Source of the DNA: Progne subis subis
Lineage: Eukaryota > Chordata > Aves > Passeriformes > Hirundinidae
Direction of reading: 5' to 3'
DNA: 64,000 nucleotides
Assembly (NCBI GenBank): GCA_022316685.1
Contig: JAKJHU010001555.1
Span: 1 to 64,000 of the forward strand
The notes below the pieces were generated by a model, which saw only the letters and a program-made list of their open reading frames with translations, did not search any database and was not told the DNA's origin. Positions 45,491-57,314 of this stretch are shown piece after piece (position 1 is the stretch's first letter; each line of letters begins with the position of its first letter). The position numbers and the translations under genes were made by a program.

Positions 45491-47839
45491 GCAGCCTTGT
45501 GCAAATCTCAGCTCCCTCCACCCCAGGCTGGACCTGCAGATTTCAGCTCCTTGGCTCCAACTCCCACCTGCTTCCCTTGGAGAAGGAGCTGTCCGAGACA
45601 CAGAGGGATGTTAATTATTGTCAGCCAACAAACCCAAGGGAAGGCACAGCTCCATCAAATGCAAAAGTCATTCTTCTCCTTGGCTCTGCCCTGCACCTGA
45701 TCCCCACAGCCTGTCCTGTTTCCTTCATCCCTCCACTGCCAGGGCCTTTCTGGGACAAGGGAGCTCTGCTCTGGCTATGGAGGGAGGTGCAAGTGCAGCC
45801 ACTGGAGTGGGAACCACAACCCATCAGGTTTGTGTCCTCTGAGGGACCAGGAACTGGTGAGACTCAGAGGCACAGAAAGATCTCTCTTTGTGGCCAGCAT
45901 ATAAGATGTGAACATGATAAAATTTAATAAACATCAAACCACTTCCCCCAGCTCCTTGTGACATCCCAGTACCATCTGACACATCCACCAGCCACAAGAG
46001 ATTGCCATACAGGAAGAATTTTAGACAAAGACATAAGAAGAGGTGATATATAACATAAAAATAAAACTGAGATGCTGATTAAAGTGTTATTTAAACTTAT
46101 GAAAGATTAGGCAACTCTCTGAAGCTCAAAGCATGAAGCCAGTCAAGGGAGACACATTGGAATGACCAGAGAAGAGCTGCAGGAGGAAATCTGGGAGCAA
46201 CAAGAAGGACATGGATCCAGTGGCTCTACATTAACAAATGTCCTTAGGCATGGCTATTCAAACAGCTGAAGAAAGAAGGTCATGAACTATTAGACTGAAT
46301 GTTGGTGGCAAAGTAGGTGAGAAGATAAGTATTTCTTCTCCTGCCATCAGTAGAAGAGTCCAGTAGATCCATGAAATTCTTGTTCCTGGTGGGAAAATTT
46401 TGCCACTTCCTAAAAGTACTCAAATGACCTGGATAATAAAAATCTGCTTGTATACTATGAAATTAGGAGTAATTAAAATCTGTGCCCCTTTCCAGGCAGA
46501 CATCCGTTGTGTGCCCATGCACAGGCAGTGCCACTTGTGCCCTGAGGTGCCAAGCTGGGATTGGCATCTCTCAGAGAGGAGCTGAGGGAGAGCAGAGCAC
46601 CTTGCAAGCTGCAGGTCCCTGACAGCCCCGAGGGCTCCTGTCCATAAACATCTGCTCTGCTCCAGGCTGGAACAGGGACCAGCATTGTGCCGGGATCATC
46701 AGAGACTGAGGTGTGTGCTGGAATTCAATCCCTCCCCATCCCACAGCAGCCCTGCATTTCCCTCTCCAGCCTTGGTCTCCAGCACAGCCATGGAGGCTCT
46801 TTGGGCTCTGGGCTTTTCCTGCAGCCACCAAGGGCAGCTGAGCTCTGCCTTTGGCACAGTCAGCCCTGCCCAGCCCAGGCAATGCCCAGCAATTCCTTGT
46901 GTGTGCCTGGCCTTGCTGTCAGCCCCGGCAGCGGCTGCGTGGCCCCTTTGTGCCGCGCTGGCCCAGCCATGGTGCCACAGCCCCTGTGCAGGCGCAGGGC
47001 AGGACAGGAGCATTGCGGGTGGGAACGGCCCCTGTGCCGTGGTGCCCACAGCAGCCTTGGGGCTCTGTGCCCCATGGCCTCCCTGCTGGGCAGCCTCTGC
47101 CAGCTCCTGCACAGCCCGTGGCACCTGTGGGGCTGCACAGACAGCCCTGCCCCGGGCTCTGCCGGGCTCTGGGCCAGCAGAGAGGCCGGGCAGGGCTGGC
47201 CATGGCCGGGAACAGGCCCTGAGCCCCGCAGGAGGATGGAGCTGGGCCACAGCCAAACTGCCCCGCAAACCTGGGCTGAGCAGCCAGGGCTGGCAATGGC
47301 TGGGGACAGAGGCTGGCGCTGACAAATGTCCTGGGCCGTGTTCCTGCTCTGTCCATGCCACCAAGGGCACAGAGCAGCCTCCTCTCGGCCACTTGCCTGT
47401 TTTCAATGCCTTCCACAGGCGCTGGCCCTGCCCCACAAGGCCTGGGCTGAGTCCTGCCCCTGCACGCTCACACAGGCTGAGATGGACACTGATGGTTTCT
47501 GTGGCAGGCTCTCTCAGCCCAGCCCAGCTCCCTCCAAGCTCTGCCAGCTGCCCTGAGCTCTCGGCAGCACCAAGGGCCTCTCCCCAGCACAGCCCAGCCG
47601 GCTCTGGCCCCACAGCTCTGCTCAGGGCAGGCTGCTCTGGGCAGGGCCCCACGGCCTCAGCCCCTCGGAAGGGCACAGCAGCAGCTGCAGCTCAGACAGG
47701 ACTCAGCCCCAGCCATGGGCAAGGTGCTGGGCCAAGGGAAAAGGAGGCTCCCTGTGTGCCCTGCTCCCCTCTCCCTGAGGTGTTGAGAGTCATTCCTGCT
47801 GTGATGAGAATGGATCCACAGCCCCTTGTAGGTTGCTGA
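45491..47839. other. No supported gene; GC-rich from 46690
   Basis: The segment 45491-46690 has no homology I can name. The segment 46690-47839 is GC-rich and shows frames of 300-380 codons on both strands. These are rich in Ala, Pro, Gly and Ser and lack domains. The absence of stops is explained by base composition. Confidence 0.5.
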
Positions 47840-48235
47840 TGAATTTTACTACTCCAGAGGCCTCTTCAATCTTGAGCTCTTCACTTCAGGAAATCAATGA
47901 CAAAAGTTCATAAACACTTGTTCAAAACATCCAAACAAGAAAAGCCCCTGGGCTTAATTTCAATTTTTTATACTTCTGTGGTTAGTTAGACAGATTTTGG
48001 AAGTGTATTCAAAGTGAATATACTATATGGAAAACAATGCAGAGAGGACTGTTTTCCCCTTTTTGTTTCCAGTTTATACATTGATTTCAGCAATGTCCAA
48101 TTGATCTTGACCCCCAGCACCTTCTAATGCAGTCTGAATAGATATGAAAATCAAGTCCCTTCATGGTTGACATTTAATCAGACTTTGTCCCCACCCCCTT
48201 CTCACGCTTTCCGTCATCCATCCCCTGGCACTTCT
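47840..48235 (+). repeat. Duplicated segment, second copy
   Basis: Direct repeat of 45080-45490, running into a CR1 at 48236 just as 27469-27636 runs into one. Confidence 0.6.
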
Positions 48236-48440
48236 GTGGATCAGGAACAGTGTGCCCAGCAGGAGCAGGGCAGTGATTATTCCCCTGTGCTCAGCACTCT
48301 TGAGGCTGCACCTCAAGTGCTGGGTCCAGTTCTGGGCCCCCATTTTGCGAAGGACATGGAGGGGCTGGAGCGTGTCCAGAGAAGGGCAACAAGGCTGGTG
48401 AGAGGAATGGAGCACAAATAATTTGAGGAGTGGCTGAGGG
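48236..48440 (+). mobile_element. CR1 LINE fragment
   Basis: Matches CR1 from 'ggatcaggaacagtgtg' through 'tctgggccccc', 'gaaggacatggaggggctgg' and 'agaagggcaacaaggctggtgag'. The tail is missing because the 42-bp array starts at about 48441. Confidence 0.8.
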
Positions 48441-48711
48441 AGGAAGAGGCCATTTTGACACTGTGGAACCAAGGAGACCATTGCTGCACTGCCAGACCTC
48501 ATGGAACAAAGGATCCATTGTGACACTGCAGGGCCTTGGGGGACCAAGGCACCACTGTGACACGGCGGGGCCCAAGGATCCAAGGGACTTTGTGACACCA
48601 AGGTTTCCCGTGGAACCAAAGGGATGCTGTGACACTGGGAGGCCTCATGAACTCATGGAGATCATTGTGACAGTCTAGGGCCTCCTGGAACTGTGGTGAC
48701 ACCAAGTTGGC
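48441..48711 (+). repeat. ~42-bp tandem array, second site
   Basis: About six units of the pattern seen at 33722-34130 (CATTGTGACACTGCAGGGCC, then TGGAACCAAGG). It lies between two CR1 fragments. Confidence 0.75.
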
Positions 48712-49310
48712 TGGAAGTGTTGATCTGCTGGAGGGTAGGAGAGTTGTGCACAGGGCCCTGGACAGGCTGGATCCAGGAAGCCAAATCCAACAATGTGAGG
48801 TTTAACAAGTCCAGGTACTAATTCCTGCACTTTGGCCACAACAACGCCTAAAGTTGCGCAGGCTGGTGACAGAGTGGCTGGACATCAGCCAGGCAGAAAG
48901 GGACCTGTGAGGACTGACAGAGAAAAGGCTGGACATGAGCCAGCAGTGTGCCCAGGTGACCAAGAAGGCCAATGGCACCTGGCCTGGATCAGGAACAGTG
49001 TGGCCAGCAGGAGCAGGGCAGTGATTCTTCACTTGTGCTCGGAACTGGTTGGCAGCACCTCGAGTGCTGTGTCCCATTCTGGGCTCCCCAGTTTAGGAAA
49101 GACATAGAGGTGCTGGAGTGTGTCCAGAGAAGAGCAACAAGGCTGGTGAGGGGTCTGGAACACAGGTCCTGTGAGGAGCAGCTGAGGGAGCTGGGGATTT
49201 TTATCCTGGAGAAGAGGAGGCTCAGGGGAGACAAGGCAGTGTCAGAGCACAGGTTGGACTTGATGATGTCCAGGTCCTTTCCAAACTTGCTGATTCTGTG
49301 ATTCTCTGAA
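48712..49310 (+). mobile_element. CR1 LINE 3' portion with tail
   Basis: Starts 'ctggaagtgttgatctgctggaggg', a known CR1 region of the polymerase 3' end. It passes through 'gacatgagccagcagtgtgcccagg' and ends GATTCTGTGATTCTCTGA at about 49289-49306. It is the longest CR1 of the window (about 600 bp). The coding part is broken. Confidence 0.85.
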
Positions 49311-50808
49311 ACCATCCTTGCAGCAGGTGCAGGATGAGCCCTGGGCCTCTTATCCAGAAGGTCCAGCAGCCCAGGTCCCTCAGCTTCTCCTCACAGCCCC
49401 AAAGCCCATCCTGTCAGTCCTGCAGAGCCTCTGCAGCTCCTCCTCCTTGCCCAGAACAGGGAGCCCCACAGCCAGACACAGCAGCCCAGATGTGTCCCCC
49501 TGGCCTGTGGTGCCTGGCAAGGGAGCAGCACGAGGCACTGCAGGAGCTGCAGACAATTCCTGAAGCACTTGGAGGATGATCCTGCTCCCCAGGAGACCTT
49601 CCCATGGTGCTGGGAACTCAGGAACTGAAATGGGGAGTGGGGCCAGAGGGCCAGAGAGGAAACGGCAACCAGGGATGGGCTGTTTGCAGGGGAAGGAATA
49701 GTGGTGGGCAGTTGGAAGAGATTTGTAGCAGGAAGGGTAAAGAAAGCCAAGGTGATGCAAAGGAAATGCTGAGAGCAGTTTGGGGGTGGCTGCCAGGCAG
49801 CCCTGGCTCTGAGCAACATTATTGGCACAGGAAACTCACAGCTCATGGGAACAAATTTTCTGGCAGACTTCAGAGGCCACCACAAACCTGAGTGGTTTCC
49901 CTGCTGTCCCCCAGCCCTTCCTGGCCCCAGGGGCTGATGATGGCATTTGTGCTAACTCAGGTTCATCTCCCCACACCAACAGCATGGGGGTGCTCATGCC
50001 TGCTCTGGGCAGTGCAAACAGGGGCTCCTGAGCCAGTGCTGCCGTGTCTGTGCCTGCAAGGATGCGGCACCTGTGTGAGCTGGGGGAGAGGCCAGGGCTG
50101 CAGAGGGGGGATGTTTTGGCAGGTGCATGAGGACGCTCTGGGACGCTGCCCTGGGTGTCCAGCGCAGTGGGGATGGATCAGCCCCTGCTCTGCTGCTCCT
50201 TCCCATCTCCCCCAGGCACCTTGCAGAGCCCCAGCCATGCTGTTTGCCCCCAGCCTGCCCACGGCCACCCTGGGGCTGCTCACGGGGCTTTTCTCTGCTG
50301 AGCATTGGCCTGGGCGTGTTCTGGAGAGAGCCTGGGCAAGGAGCCTGGAGCCCCCAGGCCCTGCCCTGAGGCGTCAGCGCTGCCCCAGCAGTGCCCATGG
50401 CCTGTCCCTGCTGCAGCCCCGGCACTGCCACCCCCAGCACTGTGCCCGGCCCCGAGAGCACTCAGGCCCTACAGCAACAGCAGGGCCAGGAGGGCAGCGG
50501 GGCAGGGGCACGGGAGCAGCACTGGCAACACCAAGTGCTGCTGCTCCTGGGCACAGCTGCTGTGCCAGCACTGATCTGCCCCAGCTCTGCACACAGACAT
50601 TGCTGCTGCAGCTGCAGAGAAGGGAACAAAAGGGGGATCTCTGCAGAAAACTTGGCTGGGAAATCCTTTAGTTCCTTTAAAGCCACCAAGAGCGCAGCCC
50701 CTCATTGTCACAGTCTATGGCCAGAGGGGAGGTGGAGAGAAACAAAATGTGACATGGAAGAAGCAATGAGATTTCTATTTTGACATTATTAAGAAAGCAA
50801 AGCAAAGC

Positions 50809-50858
50809 AAAAAAAAAAAAAAAAAAAAAAGAAAAGAAAAAAGAAAAAAAAAAAAAAA
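50809..50858 (+). repeat. A-rich run (poly(A) interrupted by G)
   Basis: About 50 bases of A with GAAAAG-type interruptions, downstream of OR D and absent at the matching position of A, B and C. It may be a retroposon tail or local expansion. Confidence 0.85.
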
Positions 50859-50889
50859 GGAACCTCCAAAATGAAACCAACAGGATGTA

Positions 50890-51870
50890 TCAAAGATTAC
50901 TTTTATTCCAAATGATTTGCATTAATTGGCCAGCAGTTAAATGTTTCTGAAACCATCCAGTCATTAGTCTCCACACTGCAGCCTTGAGCTCCTGGTTCCT
51001 CAGGCTGTAGATGAGGGGGTTCAGGGCTGGAGGCACCACCGAGTACAGAACTGACAAGGCCAGATCCAGGGATGGGGAGGAGATGGAGGGGGGCTTCAGG
51101 TAGGCAAAAAAGCCAGTGCTGACAAACAGGGAGACCACAGCCAGGTGAGGGAGGCAGGTGGAAAAGGCTTTGTGCCGTCCCTGCTCAGAGGGGATCCTCA
51201 GCACAGCCCTGAAGATCTGCACATAGGAGAAAACAATGAACACAAAACAACCAAATACCAAACAGGCACTAACAGCAAGAAGCCCCAGTTCCCTGAGGTT
51301 GGAGTGTGAGCAGGAGAGCTTGAGGATCTGAGGGATTTCACAGAAGAACTGGCCAAGGGCATTGCCATGGCACAGGGGCAGGGAAAACGTATTGGCTGTG
51401 TGCAGCAGTGAATAGAGAAAGGCACTGGCCCAGGCAACTGCTGCCATGTGGGCACAAGCTCTGCTGCCCAGGAGGGTCCCATAGTGCAGGGGTTTGCAGA
51501 TGGACACATAGCGGTCGTAGCTCATGATGGTCAGGAGGGAAAACTCTGCTGAAATGAAGAACATATAGGAAAAGAGCTGTGCAGCACATCCTGTGTAGGA
51601 GATGGTCCTGGTGTCCCAGAGGGAATTGTGCATGGCTTTGGGGACAGTGGTGAGGATGAAGCCCAGGTCGGTGAGGGCCAGGTTGAGCAGGAAGAAGAAC
51701 ATGGGCGTGTGCAGGAGGTGGCCGCAGGCTACGGCGCTGATGATGAGGCCGTTGGCCAGGAGGGCAGCCAGGGAGATGCCCAGGAAGAGGCAGAAGTGCA
51801 GGAGCTGCAGCTGCCACGTGTCTGCCAATGGCAGCAGGAGGAAGTGGCTGATGGAGCTGCTGTTGCACAT
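50890..51870 (-). CDS. Olfactory receptor D (OR14-like), intact, extended C-terminus
   Basis: A 326-residue class II odorant receptor. Visible features: NSS glycosylation site (residues 3-5); TM1 with Asn40; PMFFFLLN (56-63); Cys95 for the conserved disulfide; SYDRYVSICKPLHY (117-130, DRY at 119-121); loop-2 cysteines 167, 177 and 187; KAFSTC (234-239); and NPLIY (284-288). The start is the ATG shared with B and C, 24 bases after a predicted splice acceptor (51894-51895). In A the frame ends TAA right after KKH. Here that codon is TTA, so 16 residues are added before TGA at 50890-50892. The poly(A) signal (50902-50907) lies inside this extension. It is the only full-length open receptor in the window and the best candidate for a working gene. 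Ligand unknown. Confidence 0.9.
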   Translation of the reverse strand: MCNSSSISHFLLLPLADTWQLQLLHFCLFLGISLAALLANGLIISAVACGHLLHTPMFFFLLNLALTDLGFILTTVPKAMHNSLWDTRTISYTGCAAQLFSYMFFISAEFSLLTIMSYDRYVSICKPLHYGTLLGSRACAHMAAVAWASAFLYSLLHTANTFSLPLCHGNALGQFFCEIPQILKLSCSHSNLRELGLLAVSACLVFGCFVFIVFSYVQIFRAVLRIPSEQGRHKAFSTCLPHLAVVSLFVSTGFFAYLKPPSISSPSLDLALSVLYSVVPPALNPLIYSLRNQELKAAVWRLMTGWFQKHLTAGQLMQIIWNKSNL

Positions 51871-53400
51871 TTGCTGTGCCTGCCCATGGGGACCTGTTCA
51901 TGGATAAAGGACAGTGACAAGTCAGCAGAGGCTGCTTTGAGCCAAACCAGGGCCATTCCCTGTTGATTGTCCCGTTGTGATTGTCCCACCCTTTTTCCTG
52001 CTCTGGGAAAACCATCACCCAGGTCCCTGCCTGAGCTCCAGTTGTGCTGTCTGAGTGTGCCAGGAGCAGCCAGGCCTTGTGTGGGGGCTCTCCAGGAGCC
52101 ATCCCTGCCCCTGCCCTGGGTTTGTGGCCATGTGGCAGAGGGACAAGGCTGTATCTTCAGGATTTTCAGTGGAATCACGCCTAATGCAGGCAGGCTCGGT
52201 AGCATCTGCACTTCAACTTCTAAAGGGCATGGGGAGCAGGAAGGAATTTTAGCCATTATTTTCCTACACATGCATCATTACTGTTTCTCAGGTGTCAGAA
52301 ATCCCCACCATTTCTGCTGCACTGAGATTTTACCACTGAGAGATGTGAGAGGCAAAGGATTCCCTGTGGCTTAGGGAAGGTGGGAGGCTGGATGGGCTTG
52401 TTCCCAACTGCCCTGGGTTTGCACCTTTGGCTGCAAGCAGAGCACAATCACACTCCCATGTCACCCTGGGATAAACCAGACCCTGCCCAGAGCAGAGGGA
52501 TCCCTGAATGTCTCAGGCTCTCCAAAGGTCTCTGGGCAAGTGCTCAGCACCCCCTTCTGCCAAGGACACTCACGGCTCCCTTGGCAAACCCAACAGCATT
52601 TCCTCAGCTCTGGCATCTCTGCACTTCCCCATGGGACATTCAGGTCACTCCCAGAGGCTGTGGCACAGATTTGCAGCCAGGAGGGCAGCTCAGAGCTTGG
52701 AAGGACACAGCAAGGAGATCCCCAGGTGTGCCCATGATGGGATCTCAGGGAGAGGGCTCAGCTCATTCCCCTTTCCCATGGATGCTTTTCCCACAGCCCC
52801 ACAGGTCACAGGCAAGCTTGGACACCCCATTCCCATGGACACAGCTGCCTGGCAGCAATCCCAAGGGCAGTGCCTGACTCAGCTGCTGCAAATGCCAGAG
52901 CCTCCCTGAGAGCTCCAGATGACAGTGACAAGATCAGGGGAGGGCAGAAAGAAGAGAAGATGTTGTGGTGCTGTGCCTGGGAGGGCAGGGCACAGACAGC
53001 CGGGCACTCAGGACAGTGTTCCCATGGCCAGCTGTGCACGGCACCTCCCACACACCAACAGTGCCCTCCTGCCCCCAGCACTGCTCTGTTCAGCCCCCTC
53101 TCCTTCCCTGAGCATCTCCCTGTGCCTGGACATTTCCCTGCTGAGAGGAGCCTTGTCCCTGCCAGCGCTCACAGAGCCCATCCCACCCTCTGTGCCCTGG
53201 GCCCGGCCCTACAGACACCTGCCTGTCTGCAGGGCCCTGCCTGGGGCAGGCTCTGTCTGCAGGGGGCAAGGGCAGCTCAGGAGAGCCCTGCTGGGCCCTG
53301 CAAAGGTGATGCTGGAGCTGTCCGGGGCTGGGGAGTGGCTGTAGGGCCTTTAGGAGCCTCCCAGCAGAGAGACTGACCACCCAAAGTTACAGTTCTGGAG

Positions 53401-53480
53401 CCTCTGTAAATGTTCAAACATTTACTTTGATGATGCCGTGTGTCTCTTTCAACTCAGAATGTTGTGTGATTCTGTGATTT
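53401..53480 (+). mobile_element. CR1 LINE 3'-terminal fragment
   Basis: Inverse of 11655-11730; ends GTGTGATTCTGTGATTTC. Confidence 0.6.
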
Positions 53481-54889
53481 CAATTCCTATTTTGCTTCTC
53501 TCATCCTCCTGTTGCCTGTAATCAAAAGAGAAAAAAATCGCCTTGTAACATCATTAGAACAGAAAAGTAAAAACCAGACCTTAATTGAAACTTCCAGCTG
53601 TCCCAGTGGGGATGGGGCACACCCAGGATCTGATTTAAAATGTATTAATGTGATTAATTCGGATATTTACCAGGGACATCCAATAGGAGATTCAGTTGCC
53701 CCAGTTACACCCCCGGGTAAACCCGCTGGAGGAGGACCATTTCTTCCAAAGAAGCCTTCAAAGGTCTTCTTTGCTTCACTTTTTTTTGGGTGTTTGTTTT
53801 TTTGTTTTGTTTTGGATTTGGTTTTTGTTTTTGTTTTAAATGACTGCTCACACTCTGGTTAAAAAACAAATGTTCTTCTTGCAGGTTTTCCTCCTGATAG
53901 TAAAACTATACATTATTTCTGGAATGTATTTAGAAGGTCTGCTTATTGTTCTAAAATCTAAGAGAAAGAGAGTAATGCACTAGAGTTAATCAAGGATATC
54001 ATTGATATAAATATGTAATAGTAGTTGAATAGAGTTAATTAAGGATTCTAGATTTATAACAATGTAATAGTAGTTAACAGAGCTATGCATACATGAAAAA
54101 TGTATAAAAAAAAATTTCTTTTTATCACCTGAGCCTTCCCACCCTGCTCCAAGCAGGAAATTGAAAACACCCTCAGGAAATCTCCTGATCTTTACAGCAA
54201 TCCCAGGCTTACCTTCTTTCGGCAAGTGTACTCCAGAGCTGTGCCCAGGCTGGTCTGGAGCTGGGAGCAGCCCTGCCCCACACAGCACCTCTCAGCAGCA
54301 GCACCTGCCCCGCTCAGGGCGGCTCCTTCCCCCCACAGCTTCTCCCCAGCGCTGGCAGCAGCTCCCGGGGCCGGTTGAGAGCTGTCCCTGGCAGGCAGCA
54401 GAGTCCCTGGCCCAGCACAGCGCCCTGGGCTGCAGGCACCCTGCTCTGCAGGACAGCCCTGGGCACCCCTGGCTGCTCTGCACAAGAGATAATCAGAGAA
54501 TGTACTCACAGAGTCTGTAGGCATTGGGATGTTGCAGCTTTAGGAGATCCCTGCAGGAGCTGCAGCTGCCTTGTCCTGCAGCCAGAGGTTCCTGTGCCAA
54601 GGGCTGGGAGTGATTCTCCCGCAGTCACTTCCCAGCTCCTTCCCAGCCCTGAGTGATTGAAGCTCTCTGTGCCTGTGTGCTTGCCCGGGGTGGCTGCAGG
54701 CAGTGCCAGCCCTGCTGGGCTGGGAGAAGAGTTGCTCATCAAGAGAGATGTGTCTTTGAAGCTCTTCTTGGCTGCCAGGAGCTGCTTCTGTGCCAGGAGC
54801 CCAGCCCAGCTCAGCAGCACAGACACAGCACAAAGACTTTAATGAACCTCTTGGGCTTTGTGCTGAGGCACCTGAACATCAGTCCCTGA

Positions 54890-55990
54890 GAGGGAGCTGA
54901 AGAAACCTCTCAGGAACTCCAAGTCAGAATCCAGCTCCAAAGTTTCTTGAAGTTTTAATGGGTCCCACTGAGGGACAGGACAGAGAAAGTGTCCCCAGGC
55001 CCCAGGCAGAGCAGAGAACTGGAGGCAGTGATGACAGGTGGGGACAAAGAGAAGCCAAGGCCTGGTGTCCTGGGCACAGCAGCCTCTGTGCCACCAAGGG
55101 CTGTGAGGAGACACCTTGTCCTGAGGCCCTGGGGCCTCCTGGCACAGCCCCAGCAAGGCTGGGCACTGTCAGCCCCTTGTGCTGCCCTCAGCATCCCCCT
55201 CACATGCCAGTGGCCTCAAGGATGTGCTGGAAGGAGTCCCTGGGGAGCCTTGGTCAGCAATGGCCCTGGGGGGCTCCTGAATGCTCCCAGGGACTGCAGG
55301 TTTTTCAAAGGACTTTGGGTTCTGCTTTTGCCTTGGAGTCTCTGAGGCTTTGTGCAACATGGTCTCCAATTATCTGCTGTAATTAGTCCCTTGAGAGGCT
55401 TTGTCAGGACAACGCTCAATGGGCTTATTAATGCTTCAAGGTACTTCAGTTGTTTTAAAATACTTGGTGTTTCCCTTTTAAAACTGACTCTCTGAGAGGT
55501 TTGTGCAATCATGGCCCCAATTATCTACTTTAAAGAGTCCCTTGGGATTCTTCCTCCATATAAAGATGCAGTGGAGCTATTAATTCTTCAGAATACTCAA
55601 GGTTTATTAAGGAACCCTTTTTGACACTGAGTCTGAGAGGTTTGTGCAATCATGGCCTCCAGTTATCTGCTTTAATTAGTCCCTAGAGATTCTTAGCCTG
55701 CAACCACACTCAGTGGGGCTCATTAATGCTTCAAGGTACTCAGGGCTAATTTAAGTACTTCTTTTTGCCACTGAGTCTCTGAGAGGTTCTTGTGCAATCA
55801 TGGCCTCCAATTCTCTGCACCAAGGAGTCCATGAGGAGTCCTTGTGTTGGGGATGGACCTTAGTGGGACCCATTACTACTTGGAGACACTTTGGGTTTTT
55901 CCTCTGACTTTGACTCCTGGAAAGGTTTGTGCAATCTCCTCTCAGGCTCTGAGGTCCAGGGCTCAGCACCAAATGCACCATGGGGCTCAT
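54890..55990 (-). repeat. ~150-bp degenerate tandem array (copy in block D)
   Basis: Inverse counterpart of 9120-10290, with TCTGAGAGGTTTGTGCAATCATGG and CAGTGGGGCTCATTAATG repeated along it. It is kept as an array in both blocks. Confidence 0.65.
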
Positions 55991-56687
55991 TTGGAGAAAG
56001 CAAATGCTGAGATACCATGGCTGTGCCTTGATTCCTCTGGTATGTTGCAGTTCATTAGGAAGGCTTTTTTCCTTGCATTATGGACAAATATTTCAGAGAT
56101 CACCTAAGAAATATGCATTCCTATTTTCATGGGTGAATTTTTCTCTTTAGAGCAGAGGTGAGTACAGCATTCAGTGACTGATACTGTTCCAGGGTTCCTC
56201 CTAAGGAAATCTGGCCTGGTCAGAGATGCTGTGCCTTGAGGTCTGACCCAGTGTGGACAACCTTGCTCCACATTCCCCAACCCCATCCTTTCTCATTTCA
56301 CTCACCTGGGACCTGCTTTTCTCAGAGAACTGGTTGCAGACATCCAAAAGAGGGGTTTTTCTTCTTTTATTTTTGAAGCAATCTAAAACTCCTGCGTTTC
56401 CTCAGTGAAAACAGAAACCCTCCTCAAGTGTGTGCCAAGCCCAAGGTGCCACCAAGAGCCCTGCAGCCCTGCCCTGGGCCAGGAGTGAGGGTGGATCATC
56501 ATCCCAACCTGCCCTGGGCCATTGCAAGGGGCTGTGGCCATGGACACTGCACTGACCCCACTGCTGGCTTGGGATCCCTCATCCCTTCAAGTTCCCTTGG
56601 AAAGCACCCCAAGGACCCATTTCTGCAGCCAGGTTCCGTGGCCAGGGGGGATGTGGGGGGCTGCAGGTGGTCAATGCCCCATCCCTG

Positions 56688-57290
56688 TGTTATAAATGAG
56701 TTCTATTCAATAATCTATGTTTTAGTTACTTAATTGTTAAGTAATTCCATTAAGATTAATGCTAGTTCTGTATAAAGAATTTGCCTTATTCCTGTTTTAA
56801 TACTGATTTATCACCTTATTTACTTGTTTGTTAATTAAGAATTCACCTTATTACCTGTATCTCTGCTCCCATTCGCCGGATAGTGTCTGAATATGCAAAT
56901 AAAAAGAACACTGGAATTCTGGGAACAACTCAGAACAAGAGACTCTGAAAAGCAGGGAACCAAAGTAAAATCCAGGACTGTAGTCGCATTTTAGACTAGT
57001 GCAAGAAGTACGGGGGTCCGCCGAAGCAGCTTATTTAGTCGCCGTGACCTGAGAAGGAGTCCCCCATCGCTGGACGACCCCTGATCAGCGAGGTGAAACG
57101 GACTCCTCGGCAAGGGAAAAAGCCCGTGAGGGGAGTGGGAGTCCCCAGCTTTGCTGTGAAGCGAAGCTGTGTGTACCTCCTCCTCCACGTTGCCAAGGGA
57201 GCAAGCAAGCTCTCCCCCAAGGCCAAGCTTGAAAATAAAGAAACATACAAAACAGCAAGTCTCTGACTCTCTTATATTTTTTCCAGAACA
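56688..57290 (+). repeat. ERV3 5' LTR
   Basis: Starts TGTTATAAATG and ends CCAGAACA. The poly(A) signal AATAAA is at 57234-57239, about 50 bp before the end. The preceding base context is block D sequence. Length 603 bp. Confidence 0.85.
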
Positions 57291-57295
57291 ATTTT

Positions 57296-57314
57296 TGGGG
57301 GCTCGTCCCGGGAT
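57296..57314 (+). other. ERV3 primer-binding site, tRNA-Pro-like
   Basis: Reads TGGGGGCTCGTCCCGGGAT. It equals the tRNA-Pro site of gammaretroviruses (TGGGGGCTCGTCCGGGAT) with one extra C. It sits five bases after the LTR end. Confidence 0.9.

Larger units (their letters stand above)
49311..56687 (-). repeat. OR segmental-duplication block D
   Basis: The most complete copy. Its left part 49311-50750 equals 28623-30130 and the inverse of 39480-40925. The part from 50880 to 56687 is the inverse of 14300-8440. It ends where ERV3 is inserted. Inside are OR D, a CR1 fragment and the ~150-bp array. The segment 52930-54900 has frames on both strands shared with block A (11780-12250 and 10240-10920) but no domain. 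Confidence 0.85.

Noticed and set aside
46685..47839. 384-codon plus-strand and 325-codon minus-strand frames
   Set aside because: They overlap on opposite strands in GC-rich DNA, with Ala/Pro/Gly/Ser bias and no motif.
51602..51966. Antisense frames over the receptor, conserved in all OR copies
   Set aside because: They are mirror frames of a conserved receptor exon; nothing suggests independent coding.
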